Shown one piece after another: positions 1 through 10,102 of a stretch of DNA of 64,000 nucleotides. The stretch's first letter is position 1, and each line of letters opens with the position of its first letter. The notes under the pieces are model-generated. The model was not told where the DNA came from and made no database searches. It worked only from the letters and a program-made list of their open reading frames with translations. Origin of the DNA: Dongia mobilis (lineage in GTDB: Bacteria; Pseudomonadota; Alphaproteobacteria; Dongiales; Dongiaceae); the NCBI RefSeq assembly GCF_004363235.1, contig NZ_SNYW01000007.1, forward strand, positions 1 to 64,000. Direction: 5' to 3'. A program made the position numbers and the translations under genes.

Positions 1-3000
1 AATCTGGCGGTGCGCGTCGGCGACATCACGGTGATCCTGCAGGGCTATATCGCGGCGGTGGGCGAAGCCGACGTGACGCTGCTCGACAATACCGGCGAGG
101 AGATCGACGTGGCCGCGGTGGTGGCGGCGACCGATCCCAATCTCGACATCCAGACGGCAGCCGGTCCGGCCGCCGGTGCGCCGGGTGTGGACAATACCGG
201 CGGCGTGTTCGATCCCTTCGCCCCGCAGGCGGGCCTGGGCGGCCTCAATGCGGTGGGCGGCCTCAACCCGACGGCGCTGCAATACGGCCTGATCGAGCGC
301 GAGGGCATCCTCACCGATGCGGAAGAGGAGGAGGAAGAGGATACCTCGCCCAGCCTGGTCAGCCTGACCCCGGGTACCCCAGTCAACGAGGACGATCTCG
401 GCGGCGGCGAGGGCAATGATTCCTTTGTTGCCGCCAAGGCACTCGAGCCGTTCCCCTACCATGTGCTGGACGGCGTCAAGGACGCCCTGGGCGGGCAGAT
501 CTGGGCCTATTGGAGCTATCCGCACGAGACCGGCAACGACCCCTTCGACACCAATGACCACGAGGACGGCTCGCAGCAGCAGCCGGGCTTCCCGGACAAT
601 GCCGGCGGCATCGACCAGGACCGCGAGCCGCTGACCAGCACCGCCATCGCCAGCGTCAATTTCTTCGGCGACGTGCCGGGGCACCTCAGCTTCGAGAATG
701 CCGGCTCGACCCCGATCCTCGACCAGCTGAATGCGATGGGGCTGACCTCGCACAGCCATCCGCTGCAATATTTGATCCTGCCGGGCCAGCCGGACAGCGA
801 TCCCAATGACGGCATCGACGACAGCCGCGGCGAGACGCTGGTGGCCTATTACGTCGTGACCCAGGGCGAAGGCGAACAGAGCTATTCCTACGCCGAAATC
901 GTCTTCACCATCGCCTTCCGCGAGTTCGAGGGCACCGATTCGATCAGCGACTTCAACATCGATTTCACCATCTACGGCGTTATCGACAACGTGCCCGGCA
1001 TCAGCGATGCCGATGGCGACATCACCGAGGCGCTCGACATTGGCGTGCCGTTCTTCATGGTGGATTCCGACGGCTCCGTGACGCCGGCCCCGGACGGCGC
1101 GCTGGTGTTCAAGGACATCGACGACGTGCCGGCCCTGGGCTCGCTCTGCTTCGACTGGGTCGAATACGAAGGCCAGGACGGCGCCTGGCTGCCGGTCGCC
1201 AAGCACCCCAGCGACGACGATATCGGCCATGACGAGACACCGGGCAACCAGGGCGGCGAGGAAGTCAACCTGCCCAGCTATTATGTGCAGCAGGCGCTCG
1301 ACGCCGCCACCCAGGGCGGCTTCGGCAACCTGTCCGATCCGATTGCCGCCTCGCAGACCCATATCACGGTCAGCTTCGGCGCCGACGGGCGCGCCGGCAC
1401 CTATGACGAAAGCGGCTATACCGGCAACAAGGAAGCCGGCAAGACCGTCTTCACCGGCGACGGCGACGCCAATGCCACCGCCTTCCAGCTCTATATGGGG
1501 TCGTCCGCCGATCCGCTGAGCGAGGGTGAGACCAACTGGACCACCAACATCAATGGCGAGCCGCAGACCATCCTGGCGCGCCAGGTCGACGCCCAGACCA
1601 TCGTCGGTTATGTGCTGGGCGAGGCGGAGGGTGACAACCCGGCGCCCGAGATCCCGGTCTTCATCCTGCGCATCGACCCGCAGAACGGCGAGGTCGTGCT
1701 GGTGCAGCTGGCCCAGATCAACCATGCCGATACCGCCGACCACGACGACCTCGTCGACAGCCTGAAGATCTCGCCCGTCGGCGGCGCCCCGACCGAGACG
1801 GTGCTGGAGGACAGTTTCGACAGCCTCGACGGCTGGACCCGCACCAGTTCGCTCCTCAGCCAGGTGGTCGGCGATGTCGGCACGGTCGATCCGCAGCCGG
1901 ATCCCCTCAACCAGGCCCTGCTGGTGAGCGGCGGCGGCAATGATTACCAGGGCGAGGATTCCAGCGTCGAGGATCTCGAGAACTTCTTCGGCCTGCCGGC
2001 TGGCGCCATCGCCGCCGCGGCCGATGACGGCAATGCCGGCAATGGCGCCGAAGAGCCGACCAACGGCACTGCGATCAAGCGTGAGGTCAATGTCCAGGCC
2101 GGCGACACGCTGACCGTCAAATTCAACTTCCTGGAAAATGAAAGCGATAGCGGTGAAGGCGGCCTGACCGAGTACCAGGATTTCGCCTTCATCGTCATTG
2201 GCAGCGAGGTGATCCGCCTCGCCAATGTCGGCGAGCCCGGCACCGCCACCAGCAACAGCTTCGGCTCCTTCTCGTGGGAGGAAGAATCCGGCTATCTCAC
2301 CTTCACCTTCGACTTCACGGTGAGCGGCCCGATCCAGATCGGCTTCGGCGTCATGAACGAGGACGATACCATCGCCAATGCCGGCCTGCTGATCGACCAC
2401 CTCGAGATCAGCCGGGGTGACGGCGATAGCGTCACGGTCCGCGCCACCGATTACGACGGCGATTTCGTCGAGACACCGCTCGGCGTCACCATCCGCGATG
2501 ACGGGCCGAAGGTCACCGGCAAGCTCGACTGGATGGTCGACGAGGACGGCAAGGATGGCGGCGCGGCGCTGCCCGGCGGCCTGCCCGGCGGCCCCGGCGA
2601 CGGCAATGGCGGCACCTGGATCGGCTTTGCCAACCAGTCGCTCGGGATCGATTTCGGCACCGACGGCCCGGCCGCCGATGCCTTCACCTTCGATCCCGCC
2701 AAGATCGTGCTCAAGGACATGACCGGCGCCACCTTCTCGCCGCTGAAATCGGGCGGCGTCGACGTGGTCTTCACCTGGGACGCGACCACCAGCCAGCTCG
2801 TCGGCATGGCCGGCGGCACCGAGGTCATGGTGCTCACCGTCGACCAGGCCAACGGCACGGTCAGCTTCCAGCTGAAGGCGCCCGTCGACCATCCCTATGC
2901 CGACGACCCCTACAGCCAGGGCAAGGAGACCGCGTTCGAGGACGAGATCGCCATCGATTTTGGCTTCACCGCCAAGGATTCCGACGGCGACACCGTCGAA

Positions 3001-6000
3001 CATGCCATCACCATCCGCATCGATGATGACAGCCCAGTGGCGAACGACGATTTCGACAGCGTGGCCAATCTCCAGACGACCGATGGCAACGTCATTACCG
3101 GCCTCGATACCAGCGATCCGGCATCCGGGAAGGATCTGTCCGGCGCCGACGGCGCCGTGGTTTCCGGCGTGGTTTCGCTCGAGACCGCCAACACGGCGAC
3201 GCCGACGACCGACGCGGTGCATGGCGACGGCTTTGTCATCCTGGGCGAGCACGGCACGCTTACCATCTATGCCGACGGATACTATACCTACACCCGCAGC
3301 GATGCGGCGCCCCTCATCGGCGACGACAAGTTCTCCTACACCTTGATGGACGGCGACACCGATGCCGTTACCGCCAACCTCACCATCAACATCTATGATC
3401 AGGGAACGGAGCTTGATACCAATCCGACCGGCGAGGACGCCCAGGAGGTCGATGAGAAAGGCCTGCCGATCCGAACCATCAATGCGGTGATAGAGCCGGC
3501 CGGCACCGGCGAGGCCGCCGATGGCGATGGCACCGACAATGACGATCCGTCGGAAGCCACCACCGGAACCATGTCCTTTGCCGCGCCCGACGGGTTCGCT
3601 TCGCTGACGATATCGGGCAAGGATGGCCCGATCGTGATTGCAAATGGTGTCACCGTACACGGTCTCTATGGTGACCTGTTGATCACGGCCTTCAGCGTCG
3701 ACGGTTCAGGCAACGGGACACTCAGCTATGCCTACACGCTGCTCGACAATGTCGACCATAGCGGCGGTGCGGTCACGGACGACTTCGCAGTCGTGGTCGA
3801 AGATGCCGATGGCGACACGTCAAATGGCAGTCTCAACATCAACATCGTCAACGACACGCCGATCGCCAATGACGATGTCGACAGCCTGGTCGGCATCGAG
3901 ACCAAGGCAACCGGCAACGTGCTGACGGGTGTCGATATCGGCGCCGGCGAGGACGACAACAAATCGGATGGTGTCGCCGACCTGCCGGGTGCGGATGATG
4001 GCGAGGTATCCAAGCTCGAGGGCGAGACCAGCGATGCCGACGGCTCGGATGGTTTCTCGGTTGCCGGCAAGTACGGCACTCTGGTGATGGACAAGGCGGG
4101 CAACTATACCTACACGCTCTCGCCCGACGCCATTGTGCCGGAGGATGCCGAGGAGGTGTTCACCTATACCCTGACCGACGGCGATGACGACAGCGACACG
4201 GCTACCCTTACCATCACTGTGCCGCAGACGGACCAGGCAAGCGGCGTGCTCAGGATCAGTGGCTGTGTGGCCGAAGACAACCAGCCGAACCAGTGGAGCG
4301 GTGATCAGACCGAAATGCCCGAGGCCCTGAGCATCGGCTTTGCGCCCTCGGACAACGAGACCGCAACCGGCGGGTCGATCGACATTCCGACCGGCTGGCA
4401 ACTGCAGGTCTGGGACACGACCGGTGGCGGTTCGGAAGTTGCGCTGTTGGCAGCTGGCGCCGGAGTAAACCTCGACAGCTACATGGCGAATGTCCTCAGC
4501 GGCATCTATGAGCTCCGCCCGGTCCCGCCGGCCAACGCCGATGCCGATGGCCTCTTCACCCTGCATCTCGAGATCGAGGATCCGGATTCCGGCGCCACCT
4601 CGGTCCTCGACCAAGCCTTCACCGTCTATCTCGACGCGGTGGCCGACAAGCCGACCAATGTCACCATCTCGATCACTGATGACGGGTACGAGCAGAACGA
4701 CAAGGGCACCAAGGTCACCGTCGACGCCAATGACGGCATTTTCGTCAAGGACGAAACCGGTACACTGCTCGTGACCGCCAGTTTCAACGATACCGACGGC
4801 TCGGAAGCCCATACGGTCCGGGTGGATCTGCCGGCGCCTTTCGCCTTCCAGAACCTGCCGGCCCAGATTCCGGGCGTTCAAAGCTATGCCTTCGACGGCA
4901 ACGATCTCGTGCTGACGCTACTGCCCGGCACCACTGACTTCTCTTACGAGTTCGACATCGTAGCCAGCGGCCTCGTCGGAAAGGACACTTTCGACGCCTA
5001 TGGCACAACCGATCCGTTCAAGGTCACCGCGACGGCGGTGGAATCCCCCACCGATGGCGGCTGCGGTCCGAACAATACCGATGCCGACCCGAATAGCCCG
5101 GATGGCGCGCTGGACAATCAGTCGACGACCATTGCCACGCTCAACCGGCCGAACATCCTCAACGGCGAGTTTGTGACCAACACCAACGTGCAGAAACAGG
5201 TCGCCCTGGTGACCTTCGTTGACAAGCAGGACCCGCTGCGTGCCTACGCGCAGCTGGTCGTGCGCGGATCGCAGGGGCAGCAGGGCGTTATCCTCAGCAA
5301 TGCGGGTTTCCTGATCGATCCGACGCATGATCATCTGGTCGGCGCCGAGGCAACGGCCGGGACCAAGGTGATCATCACCGATTTCAGCCTGGAGGGTGTG
5401 AGGATCGTCGATCCGGGCAACGCCCAGGTCGAGGTCGACAACAATGCGACCGGCGCCAACGAGGGCACTGCGATCGTGACGACAATCAATCCGGACGGTG
5501 ATGCCGGTCAGTATGTCGGTTTCGAATATTCGAAGGACGACAATGTCGCTGGTGGTAATGCTGGTCTGACCGATTCCGACGCGGGCACGCCGGACTATGT
5601 GTTCGGTGCCGCCGGCGACGACACCATTGTCGCCACCAACAACGGCGTCAACATCCTCAATGGCGGCGATATCCTGGATGCCGCCAACAACGGCGCCGAC
5701 AACATTACCGGCGGGTCCGGTACCGACGTCCTGGTCTATGACCCCCTGGATACGCTGGATGGTGGCGCCGGCTTCGACATTCTGCGCATCGACCAGGGTG
5801 CCATCTTCAATACGATGACGGCCGAAGGGCTGGATACGAGCGGTACCGGGCTCACCAATGCCACAGTGGACCTGACCGGCAAGGCGATCTCGAACATCGA
5901 ATCGATCCTGCTCACCGAGGAGGCAACCCCAGGCGCCGCCGGCACCAAGCTGGTCCTGAGCGCTGCCGACGTGCTCAGCTTCACTGACGATACCGAGGAC

Positions 6001-6201
6001 GCCGACGGGCTCGAGGGCAATACGCTCTACGTGCTTGGCAGCGGTGGCGATACGCTCGAATTGCATCTCGGTGGTGCCACGATTTCATCGCAATCCGTGA
6101 TCAACGACGATGTTCGTGGAATGACCTTTACCCAATACAACCTCGACAATGGCGGCACGTTGATCGTCGACAGCGACGTCGCGGTGACAACCGTGCCCTG
6201 A
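1..6201 (+). CDS. Giant T1SS/VCBS-repeat surface protein, 5' partial
   Basis: The frame is open from the first base with no convincing start, so the gene begins upstream; about 2066 residues are visible. The product is very acidic and Asp/Gly/Thr rich. Near residue 105 there is a run of six Glu. Two VCBS/Ig-like modules are seen, each beginning A-N-D-D-x-D-S and ending in a YTYT..DGD..TATLTI-type strand (about nt 3030-3400 and 3855-4220). Other units end in IRDDGP or IDDDSP, as in T1SS-143 repeat proteins. The C-terminus has degenerate calcium-binding nonapeptides (GAAGDDTI, NGGD, GGSGTDVL, GGAGFD), typical of RTX proteins exported by type I secretion. Likely role: secreted or cell-surface adhesin (inference). 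No secretion ABC transporter genes lie in the window. The antisense strand also has long open frames, which I treat as composition shadows. Confidence 0.85.
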   Translation, partial: NLAVRVGDITVILQGYIAAVGEADVTLLDNTGEEIDVAAVVAATDPNLDIQTAAGPAAGAPGVDNTGGVFDPFAPQAGLGGLNAVGGLNPTALQYGLIEREGILTDAEEEEEEDTSPSLVSLTPGTPVNEDDLGGGEGNDSFVAAKALEPFPYHVLDGVKDALGGQIWAYWSYPHETGNDPFDTNDHEDGSQQQPGFPDNAGGIDQDREPLTSTAIASVNFFGDVPGHLSFENAGSTPILDQLNAMGLTSHSHPLQYLILPGQPDSDPNDGIDDSRGETLVAYYVVTQGEGEQSYSYAEIVFTIAFREFEGTDSISDFNIDFTIYGVIDNVPGISDADGDITEALDIGVPFFMVDSDGSVTPAPDGALVFKDIDDVPALGSLCFDWVEYEGQDGAWLPVAKHPSDDDIGHDETPGNQGGEEVNLPSYYVQQALDAATQGGFGNLSDPIAASQTHITVSFGADGRAGTYDESGYTGNKEAGKTVFTGDGDANATAFQLYMGSSADPLSEGETNWTTNINGEPQTILARQVDAQTIVGYVLGEAEGDNPAPEIPVFILRIDPQNGEVVLVQLAQINHADTADHDDLVDSLKISPVGGAPTETVLEDSFDSLDGWTRTSSLLSQVVGDVGTVDPQPDPLNQALLVSGGGNDYQGEDSSVEDLENFFGLPAGAIAAAADDGNAGNGAEEPTNGTAIKREVNVQAGDTLTVKFNFLENESDSGEGGLTEYQDFAFIVIGSEVIRLANVGEPGTATSNSFGSFSWEEESGYLTFTFDFTVSGPIQIGFGVMNEDDTIANAGLLIDHLEISRGDGDSVTVRATDYDGDFVETPLGVTIRDDGPKVTGKLDWMVDEDGKDGGAALPGGLPGGPGDGNGGTWIGFANQSLGIDFGTDGPAADAFTFDPAKIVLKDMTGATFSPLKSGGVDVVFTWDATTSQLVGMAGGTEVMVLTVDQANGTVSFQLKAPVDHPYADDPYSQGKETAFEDEIAIDFGFTAKDSDGDTVEHAITIRIDDDSPVANDDFDSVANLQTTDGNVITGLDTSDPASGKDLSGADGAVVSGVVSLETANTATPTTDAVHGDGFVILGEHGTLTIYADGYYTYTRSDAAPLIGDDKFSYTLMDGDTDAVTANLTINIYDQGTELDTNPTGEDAQEVDEKGLPIRTINAVIEPAGTGEAADGDGTDNDDPSEATTGTMSFAAPDGFASLTISGKDGPIVIANGVTVHGLYGDLLITAFSVDGSGNGTLSYAYTLLDNVDHSGGAVTDDFAVVVEDADGDTSNGSLNINIVNDTPIANDDVDSLVGIETKATGNVLTGVDIGAGEDDNKSDGVADLPGADDGEVSKLEGETSDADGSDGFSVAGKYGTLVMDKAGNYTYTLSPDAIVPEDAEEVFTYTLTDGDDDSDTATLTITVPQTDQASGVLRISGCVAEDNQPNQWSGDQTEMPEALSIGFAPSDNETATGGSIDIPTGWQLQVWDTTGGGSEVALLAAGAGVNLDSYMANVLSGIYELRPVPPANADADGLFTLHLEIEDPDSGATSVLDQAFTVYLDAVADKPTNVTISITDDGYEQNDKGTKVTVDANDGIFVKDETGTLLVTASFNDTDGSEAHTVRVDLPAPFAFQNLPAQIPGVQSYAFDGNDLVLTLLPGTTDFSYEFDIVASGLVGKDTFDAYGTTDPFKVTATAVESPTDGGCGPNNTDADPNSPDGALDNQSTTIATLNRPNILNGEFVTNTNVQKQVALVTFVDKQDPLRAYAQLVVRGSQGQQGVILSNAGFLIDPTHDHLVGAEATAGTKVIITDFSLEGVRIVDPGNAQVEVDNNATGANEGTAIVTTINPDGDAGQYVGFEYSKDDNVAGGNAGLTDSDAGTPDYVFGAAGDDTIVATNNGVNILNGGDILDAANNGADNITGGSGTDVLVYDPLDTLDGGAGFDILRIDQGAIFNTMTAEGLDTSGTGLTNATVDLTGKAISNIESILLTEEATPGAAGTKLVLSAADVLSFTDDTEDADGLEGNTLYVLGSGGDTLELHLGGATISSQSVINDDVRGMTFTQYNLDNGGTLIVDSDVAVTTVP

Positions 6202-6251
6202 GCACGGGGCGGCCTTCCCGGCGGGTATGCAGCCCCATGTCCCACGGGAAG

Positions 6252-6285
6252 AAGGGGTGCTGCGGCGCAAGCTGCGGCACCCCTT
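6252..6285 (+). terminator. Strong hairpin after the giant secreted protein gene
   Basis: Perfect 9-bp arms (AAGGGGTGC / GCACCCCTT) close a stem that continues inward with G-U pairs around a short loop. It lies 51 nt after the stop codon and before the next gene. There is no U-tract, so it could act as a terminator or as a 3' stabiliser. Confidence 0.6.
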
Positions 6286-6327
6286 GTCCTAGGTGCATGA
6301 ACCGGAACCAATTGGAGTAGTCGACCC

Positions 6328-6864
6328 ATGTCACGATCTAGAACGAGAGAGCTCTGTCTGGCGGGCGCGGTGGTCCTGCCCATCATAGTACTGTCGTCTG
6401 TTGCATTTGCCGGCCTAGCCGCGGCTGGCCAGCAACCGGATGTCGGCATCCCGCCCCTGTTCAGCCACCGAACCCTGTCGAGTGACGTCGATATTGGCGG
6501 GATAGTGATCGGCGAAATTGAGCGCCGGCTGATCCGGAGCTATTACCAGCGGACCTATGAGGAATGGAACCGGGGACCGGGCAAGGGAAAGGGGCGCGGC
6601 AACAAGAATGCCAAGAACCTGCCGCCGGGTCTTGCCAAGCGGGGCGAACTGCCACCCGGCCTCGCGAAGCAGCTGGTTCGCAATGGTCACCTGCCGCCCG
6701 GGCTCGAAGGACGCGACCTGCCGCCGGACCTATTGCGCCAGTTGCCCGCACTGCCTCAGGGCTATCGCTATCTGCAGGCTGGCGACAAGGTAATGTTGGT
6801 CAAGGCTGCTACCAACGCCATCCTGGACGTCCTCACGGTCGCCGCGATCGATCTGATCGATTGA
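6328..6864 (+). CDS. Small exported CigR/RcnB-like protein
   Basis: 178 residues. A signal peptide (hydrophobic residues about 10-33 ending in an AAA-type site) is followed by a basic Gly/Lys/Arg stretch. Three PPGL units (KNLPPGLAKR, ELPPGLAKQ, LPPGLEGR) come next. The C-terminal motif is YRYLQAGDKVMLVKAATN followed by ILDVL. This architecture is that of periplasmic RcnB-like proteins, including those annotated as anti-virulence regulator CigR. A GGAG ribosome-binding site lies 9 nt before the ATG. Role here is unknown; periplasmic location is inferred from the signal peptide. Confidence 0.75.
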   Translation: MSRSRTRELCLAGAVVLPIIVLSSVAFAGLAAAGQQPDVGIPPLFSHRTLSSDVDIGGIVIGEIERRLIRSYYQRTYEEWNRGPGKGKGRGNKNAKNLPPGLAKRGELPPGLAKQLVRNGHLPPGLEGRDLPPDLLRQLPALPQGYRYLQAGDKVMLVKAATNAILDVLTVAAIDLID

Positions 6865-7264
6865 CGCCCGCGCTCTCGTCAAGCGACGTTGCGCGTCATT
6901 GCCGAACTCGAACCAGACCCCCGGGAGATCCTGGTGGACCGATCTAGACAGCCTGCAATGCCGGAGATGGTCGAGATCTCGCCAGAGTTCAAGGACCTTG
7001 GGGTCAAGTGCACAAGGAAGTCCACTGCCGAATGGATGAGCCATGGGGATCAGGTCACGAGGAGACAATCTGTCCACGGCAACCCGGGGCCTTACGCGCC
7101 GAGAAATGCCGCATTTATACCAAAGATGCCCGGCATCAATTCCCATGAGACAGATTGCAGGCTAGGTCATGGCTGATGGAATGCGGGCCCTCCAAATAAG
7201 CCGGGACTTGGTGCGTAAGTGAACGAACAGGTGCCCGTATCGCAGGCGCCTTGAAGTCCGGTGC
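6865..7264. other. Intergenic region, no supported gene
   Basis: About 400 bp between two converging genes. Short open frames on both strands have no recognisable motif, no good ribosome-binding site and overlap each other. I see no RNA gene. Confidence 0.5.
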
Positions 7265-9340
7265 TCACCCGCCAAGTTCCAGTACGTGCTTCACCGTCTT
7301 GAATGGCACACCATCACTATCGCACTCCCGGTCAAACTCCTCAGCGTAACGGCGTCCCTCATAGACAGCGGCCGCGATAGTGGCGGGTCCGTAACAATCG
7401 CCAATGCGACGCACAGACTTGATACCAACGGACATGAGTGAGGACGGCGTTGCGATGAGCGCGTAATACAACTCATCGTTTGGCAAACGCATGGTGACTG
7501 GCACCAGGTGACCGTAGCGTTTGACCGTATCTCCAGTCATGGTGTTGAAGAGTTCGATCACTCCGTCATTGACAGCTCTTACGAGATGTCGCGGCAAGAT
7601 CTCCACTCCCAACTTCAACAGTCTACGTTCAATGTGACCTTGCTCAAGCGAATATTCTGACCAACTGCTGACGCAATTGCCAGGAGTAGCAAGTGTCACC
7701 TTGTAACCTTCGCCTGCAAGCAATTCCGCCATCACACTGCCCATGTAGTAGTGATCATCATCGAACACCACAACGGATCCTAGCGGCGGACGATTGCCGT
7801 CCATGATGTCATCGGGACTAAATGACCGTTCCGCCTCGGTACCCGGAATTGGCTGGCGCAATGCCCGGCCCACGCCGTCACGCCGCCAGGTAGACCCGGT
7901 TGCGAGTACGACATGATCCGCGCCGAAATCGAGGACGAGTTCCTTGGTGAGAGCGCTCTCCAGATACAGCTTCACATTGGTCATGAGTGCGAACTGGCCG
8001 AGGCGGTAGTCGCACACGCGATTCCACGCGCGAAGGTTTGGCAGGGCGCTCTCGCGGGCAACCCGGCCTCCGGGCTCACTCCTTGCGTCGGCGAGAGTGA
8101 CCTCGTAGCCTCGTTTGCCCAGCGCGTGGGCGGCTTCCAAGCCAGCTGGTCCGGCCCCGACAACAAGTATGTGCGCTTGAGATTCCCTGGGCCGTATCCT
8201 TTCGGGATGCCAACCCTTGCGCCACTCCTCACCGAAGGTAGGATTCTGCGTACAGCGGCTTGGAGCGGAAATGTTGTTCCACGCCGCGCATATGTTGCAG
8301 CCGATACACTCGCGAATATCCTCGAGGCGACCCTCCTCGACTTTCTTCGGAAGGAACGGGTCGGCGATGGAGGGGCGCGCAGCACCGATCAGATCAGCTA
8401 TACCGCGCCGGATAACCGATACCATCGTGTCGGGTGACGTATAGCGGCCCACAATAGCGACCGGCTTCGATGAAACCTTCTTCACGAAGCTTACATATTC
8501 CTCCTGGTAGCCCTCGGCTGCGAAGCGAGAAGTCATTGAGTCGTTGTCCCAGTCGGATATGTTCACATCCCACATGTGCGGCAATTCAGCCATCATCTCG
8601 ATGGCGTCATGTCCTTCGTTTCCCCATTCCAGGCCGTCGCTTCCCAGCAGTTCGTCGACAGCAAAACGCGCGACTACACCCATGGTGTCTCCCACTGCTT
8701 CAAGCGTCTCTTCGAGAAGCTCACGGTAGAGGCGCAAGCGGTTTTCGAGACTACCGCCATACTCATCCGTCCGCTGATTGTGGCGCCGTGCAAGGAAATG
8801 CGCCGGCAGCGAACCATCATGACCGGCATAGACGACGACGATGTCGAATCCTGCTGACCTTGCCCGCAAGGCTGCCTTGCGATGCCAGCGGCGATAGGCG
8901 CGAATGTCTTCGATGTCCATCGCGCGGGCCTGAACAGGATGGTTCTTCCAGCTTACCGGACGATGCACTGGCCCAATAGGAACCTCACGGCTGTAGATGT
9001 TACCGGTGTCCTGCCCGTTATGTACAAGTTGCACGGCAGCCAGACCGCCATGTTCATGAACCGCATTGCACATGCCGCCCAGCACCGACGCATCGCCGGC
9101 GTCCCATAGCCTGGCCTCTGTGTAGGGGGTTACGTCCCCTGTCGGATGAAAGTCGACCTGTTCGGTCGAAACTATGCCCCAACCACCTTCGGCCTTTACA
9201 CCGCGCATTGCAATCATGCTGTCAGGATATACCCGCCCCATGCCGTTGCAGTGCGGCACCTGGTAGAAGCGATTCCTTGTTGTCACGGGACCAATCCTGA
9301 CCGGTTCGAACAGGATGTCGTATCGAGAATCTCTGGGCAT
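7265..9340 (-). CDS. Trimethylamine-dehydrogenase-like FMN/4Fe-4S/ADP-binding oxidoreductase
   Basis: About 691 residues, near the 720-730 usual for the family. The N-terminal half is an Old-Yellow-Enzyme-type barrel; the motif VPHCNG holds the Cys at the position that binds FMN covalently in trimethylamine dehydrogenase. In the middle is the cluster motif CxxCxxC-x11-C (CIGCNIC ... CTQN). The C-terminal half begins with a dinucleotide-binding VVGAGPAGLEAA. Around the active site, the Tyr after T-E in Methylophilus TMADH is Gln here (TEQ), so the amine substrate probably differs. Relatives demethylate N-methylated amines or betaines. A GTG two codons upstream (9346) is an alternative start; neither has a strong ribosome-binding site. 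It is transcribed away from a Rieske oxygenase and may share a pathway with it (inference). Confidence 0.8.
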   Translation of the reverse strand: MPRDSRYDILFEPVRIGPVTTRNRFYQVPHCNGMGRVYPDSMIAMRGVKAEGGWGIVSTEQVDFHPTGDVTPYTEARLWDAGDASVLGGMCNAVHEHGGLAAVQLVHNGQDTGNIYSREVPIGPVHRPVSWKNHPVQARAMDIEDIRAYRRWHRKAALRARSAGFDIVVVYAGHDGSLPAHFLARRHNQRTDEYGGSLENRLRLYRELLEETLEAVGDTMGVVARFAVDELLGSDGLEWGNEGHDAIEMMAELPHMWDVNISDWDNDSMTSRFAAEGYQEEYVSFVKKVSSKPVAIVGRYTSPDTMVSVIRRGIADLIGAARPSIADPFLPKKVEEGRLEDIRECIGCNICAAWNNISAPSRCTQNPTFGEEWRKGWHPERIRPRESQAHILVVGAGPAGLEAAHALGKRGYEVTLADARSEPGGRVARESALPNLRAWNRVCDYRLGQFALMTNVKLYLESALTKELVLDFGADHVVLATGSTWRRDGVGRALRQPIPGTEAERSFSPDDIMDGNRPPLGSVVVFDDDHYYMGSVMAELLAGEGYKVTLATPGNCVSSWSEYSLEQGHIERRLLKLGVEILPRHLVRAVNDGVIELFNTMTGDTVKRYGHLVPVTMRLPNDELYYALIATPSSLMSVGIKSVRRIGDCYGPATIAAAVYEGRRYAEEFDRECDSDGVPFKTVKHVLELGG

Positions 9341-10102
9341 TTTCACTCGTCAGGGCAGGTATTTTTGGAGAGGCGTCGCACGCTTCATGGTCGTCTCGCC
9401 ACGAGATGGGAGTATGGTTGAACGAAGAAGTCCCACTATCGTAAGCGCTTCCTTGCTGGACATGAGGGTGTCCGTCATCAAAGTAAGTAAGCCATGCGAA
9501 CCTGCGGTCTAATGGAAGCGTCAGCTCGTTGGCTCTCGAGTGTAGGCAGCGACCTTTTGTTATTGCAAGCGTAGTTGGGTGATGGATTGATGGCTACTGC
9601 CAATGCAAAACCGGCACCGCCCTTCGCATGAGATCCGAGGGCTGCCGGGAGTAGATCGCCTCCATAGCGAACCTTGGCGGAGTGATCATTGCCGCTGCTC
9701 AGGACAACGTTGCGGCGCCAGGATTCATTCTGGTTGCGCGCGCGGCGTATTGAAAAAGGGCTACGCCCTGATCCTCCAGAAGATTGCAGCGGGCGACATC
9801 GCAGGACTCGAGAATCTCTATGCCAAGCCGGACCTGCAGGACCGGCACAAGCTTTCGTTGAAGTCGGAAAATCGCAATGGCGGAGGGTGCACTTCAGTTC
9901 GTCGTGTTCGTTTGGCGGGCTCGCTCCAACTCCTTGGTCCGTGGCACACTCAACCCGATAGCGATTGATGGGCCAAAAAATGGAGTGGCAATTTCTCATT
10001 GGAACAGGATGTTCGGCGGGCTAGGATTCGCCGGCAAGGTCGCGGCATCTCATGACGACAGCGTCGTCCGGGAGCGTCGCAGCATCGTGGAGACGGATTG
10101 CT
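9341..10102. other. Intergenic region, probable gene remnants
   Basis: About 760 bp between divergent genes. Frames of up to about 170 codons occur on both strands but are interrupted or lack starts. One plus-strand stretch near 9740-9880 (KKGYALILQKIAAGDIAGL) looks protein-like but joins nothing recognisable. I read this as decayed sequence plus promoters for the flanking genes. Confidence 0.4.

Noticed and set aside
3820-4881. Long antisense open frame inside the giant secreted protein gene (353 codons)
   Set aside because: Composition shadow of GC-rich repeat coding DNA; no recognisable motif or ribosome-binding site.
4918-6066. Antisense open frame of 382 codons
   Set aside because: Opposite a strongly coding RTX-like region; low-complexity Ile/Gly/Val translation.
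9478-9999. Minus-strand frame of 173 codons
   Set aside because: No start context or recognisable family; overlaps other broken frames.
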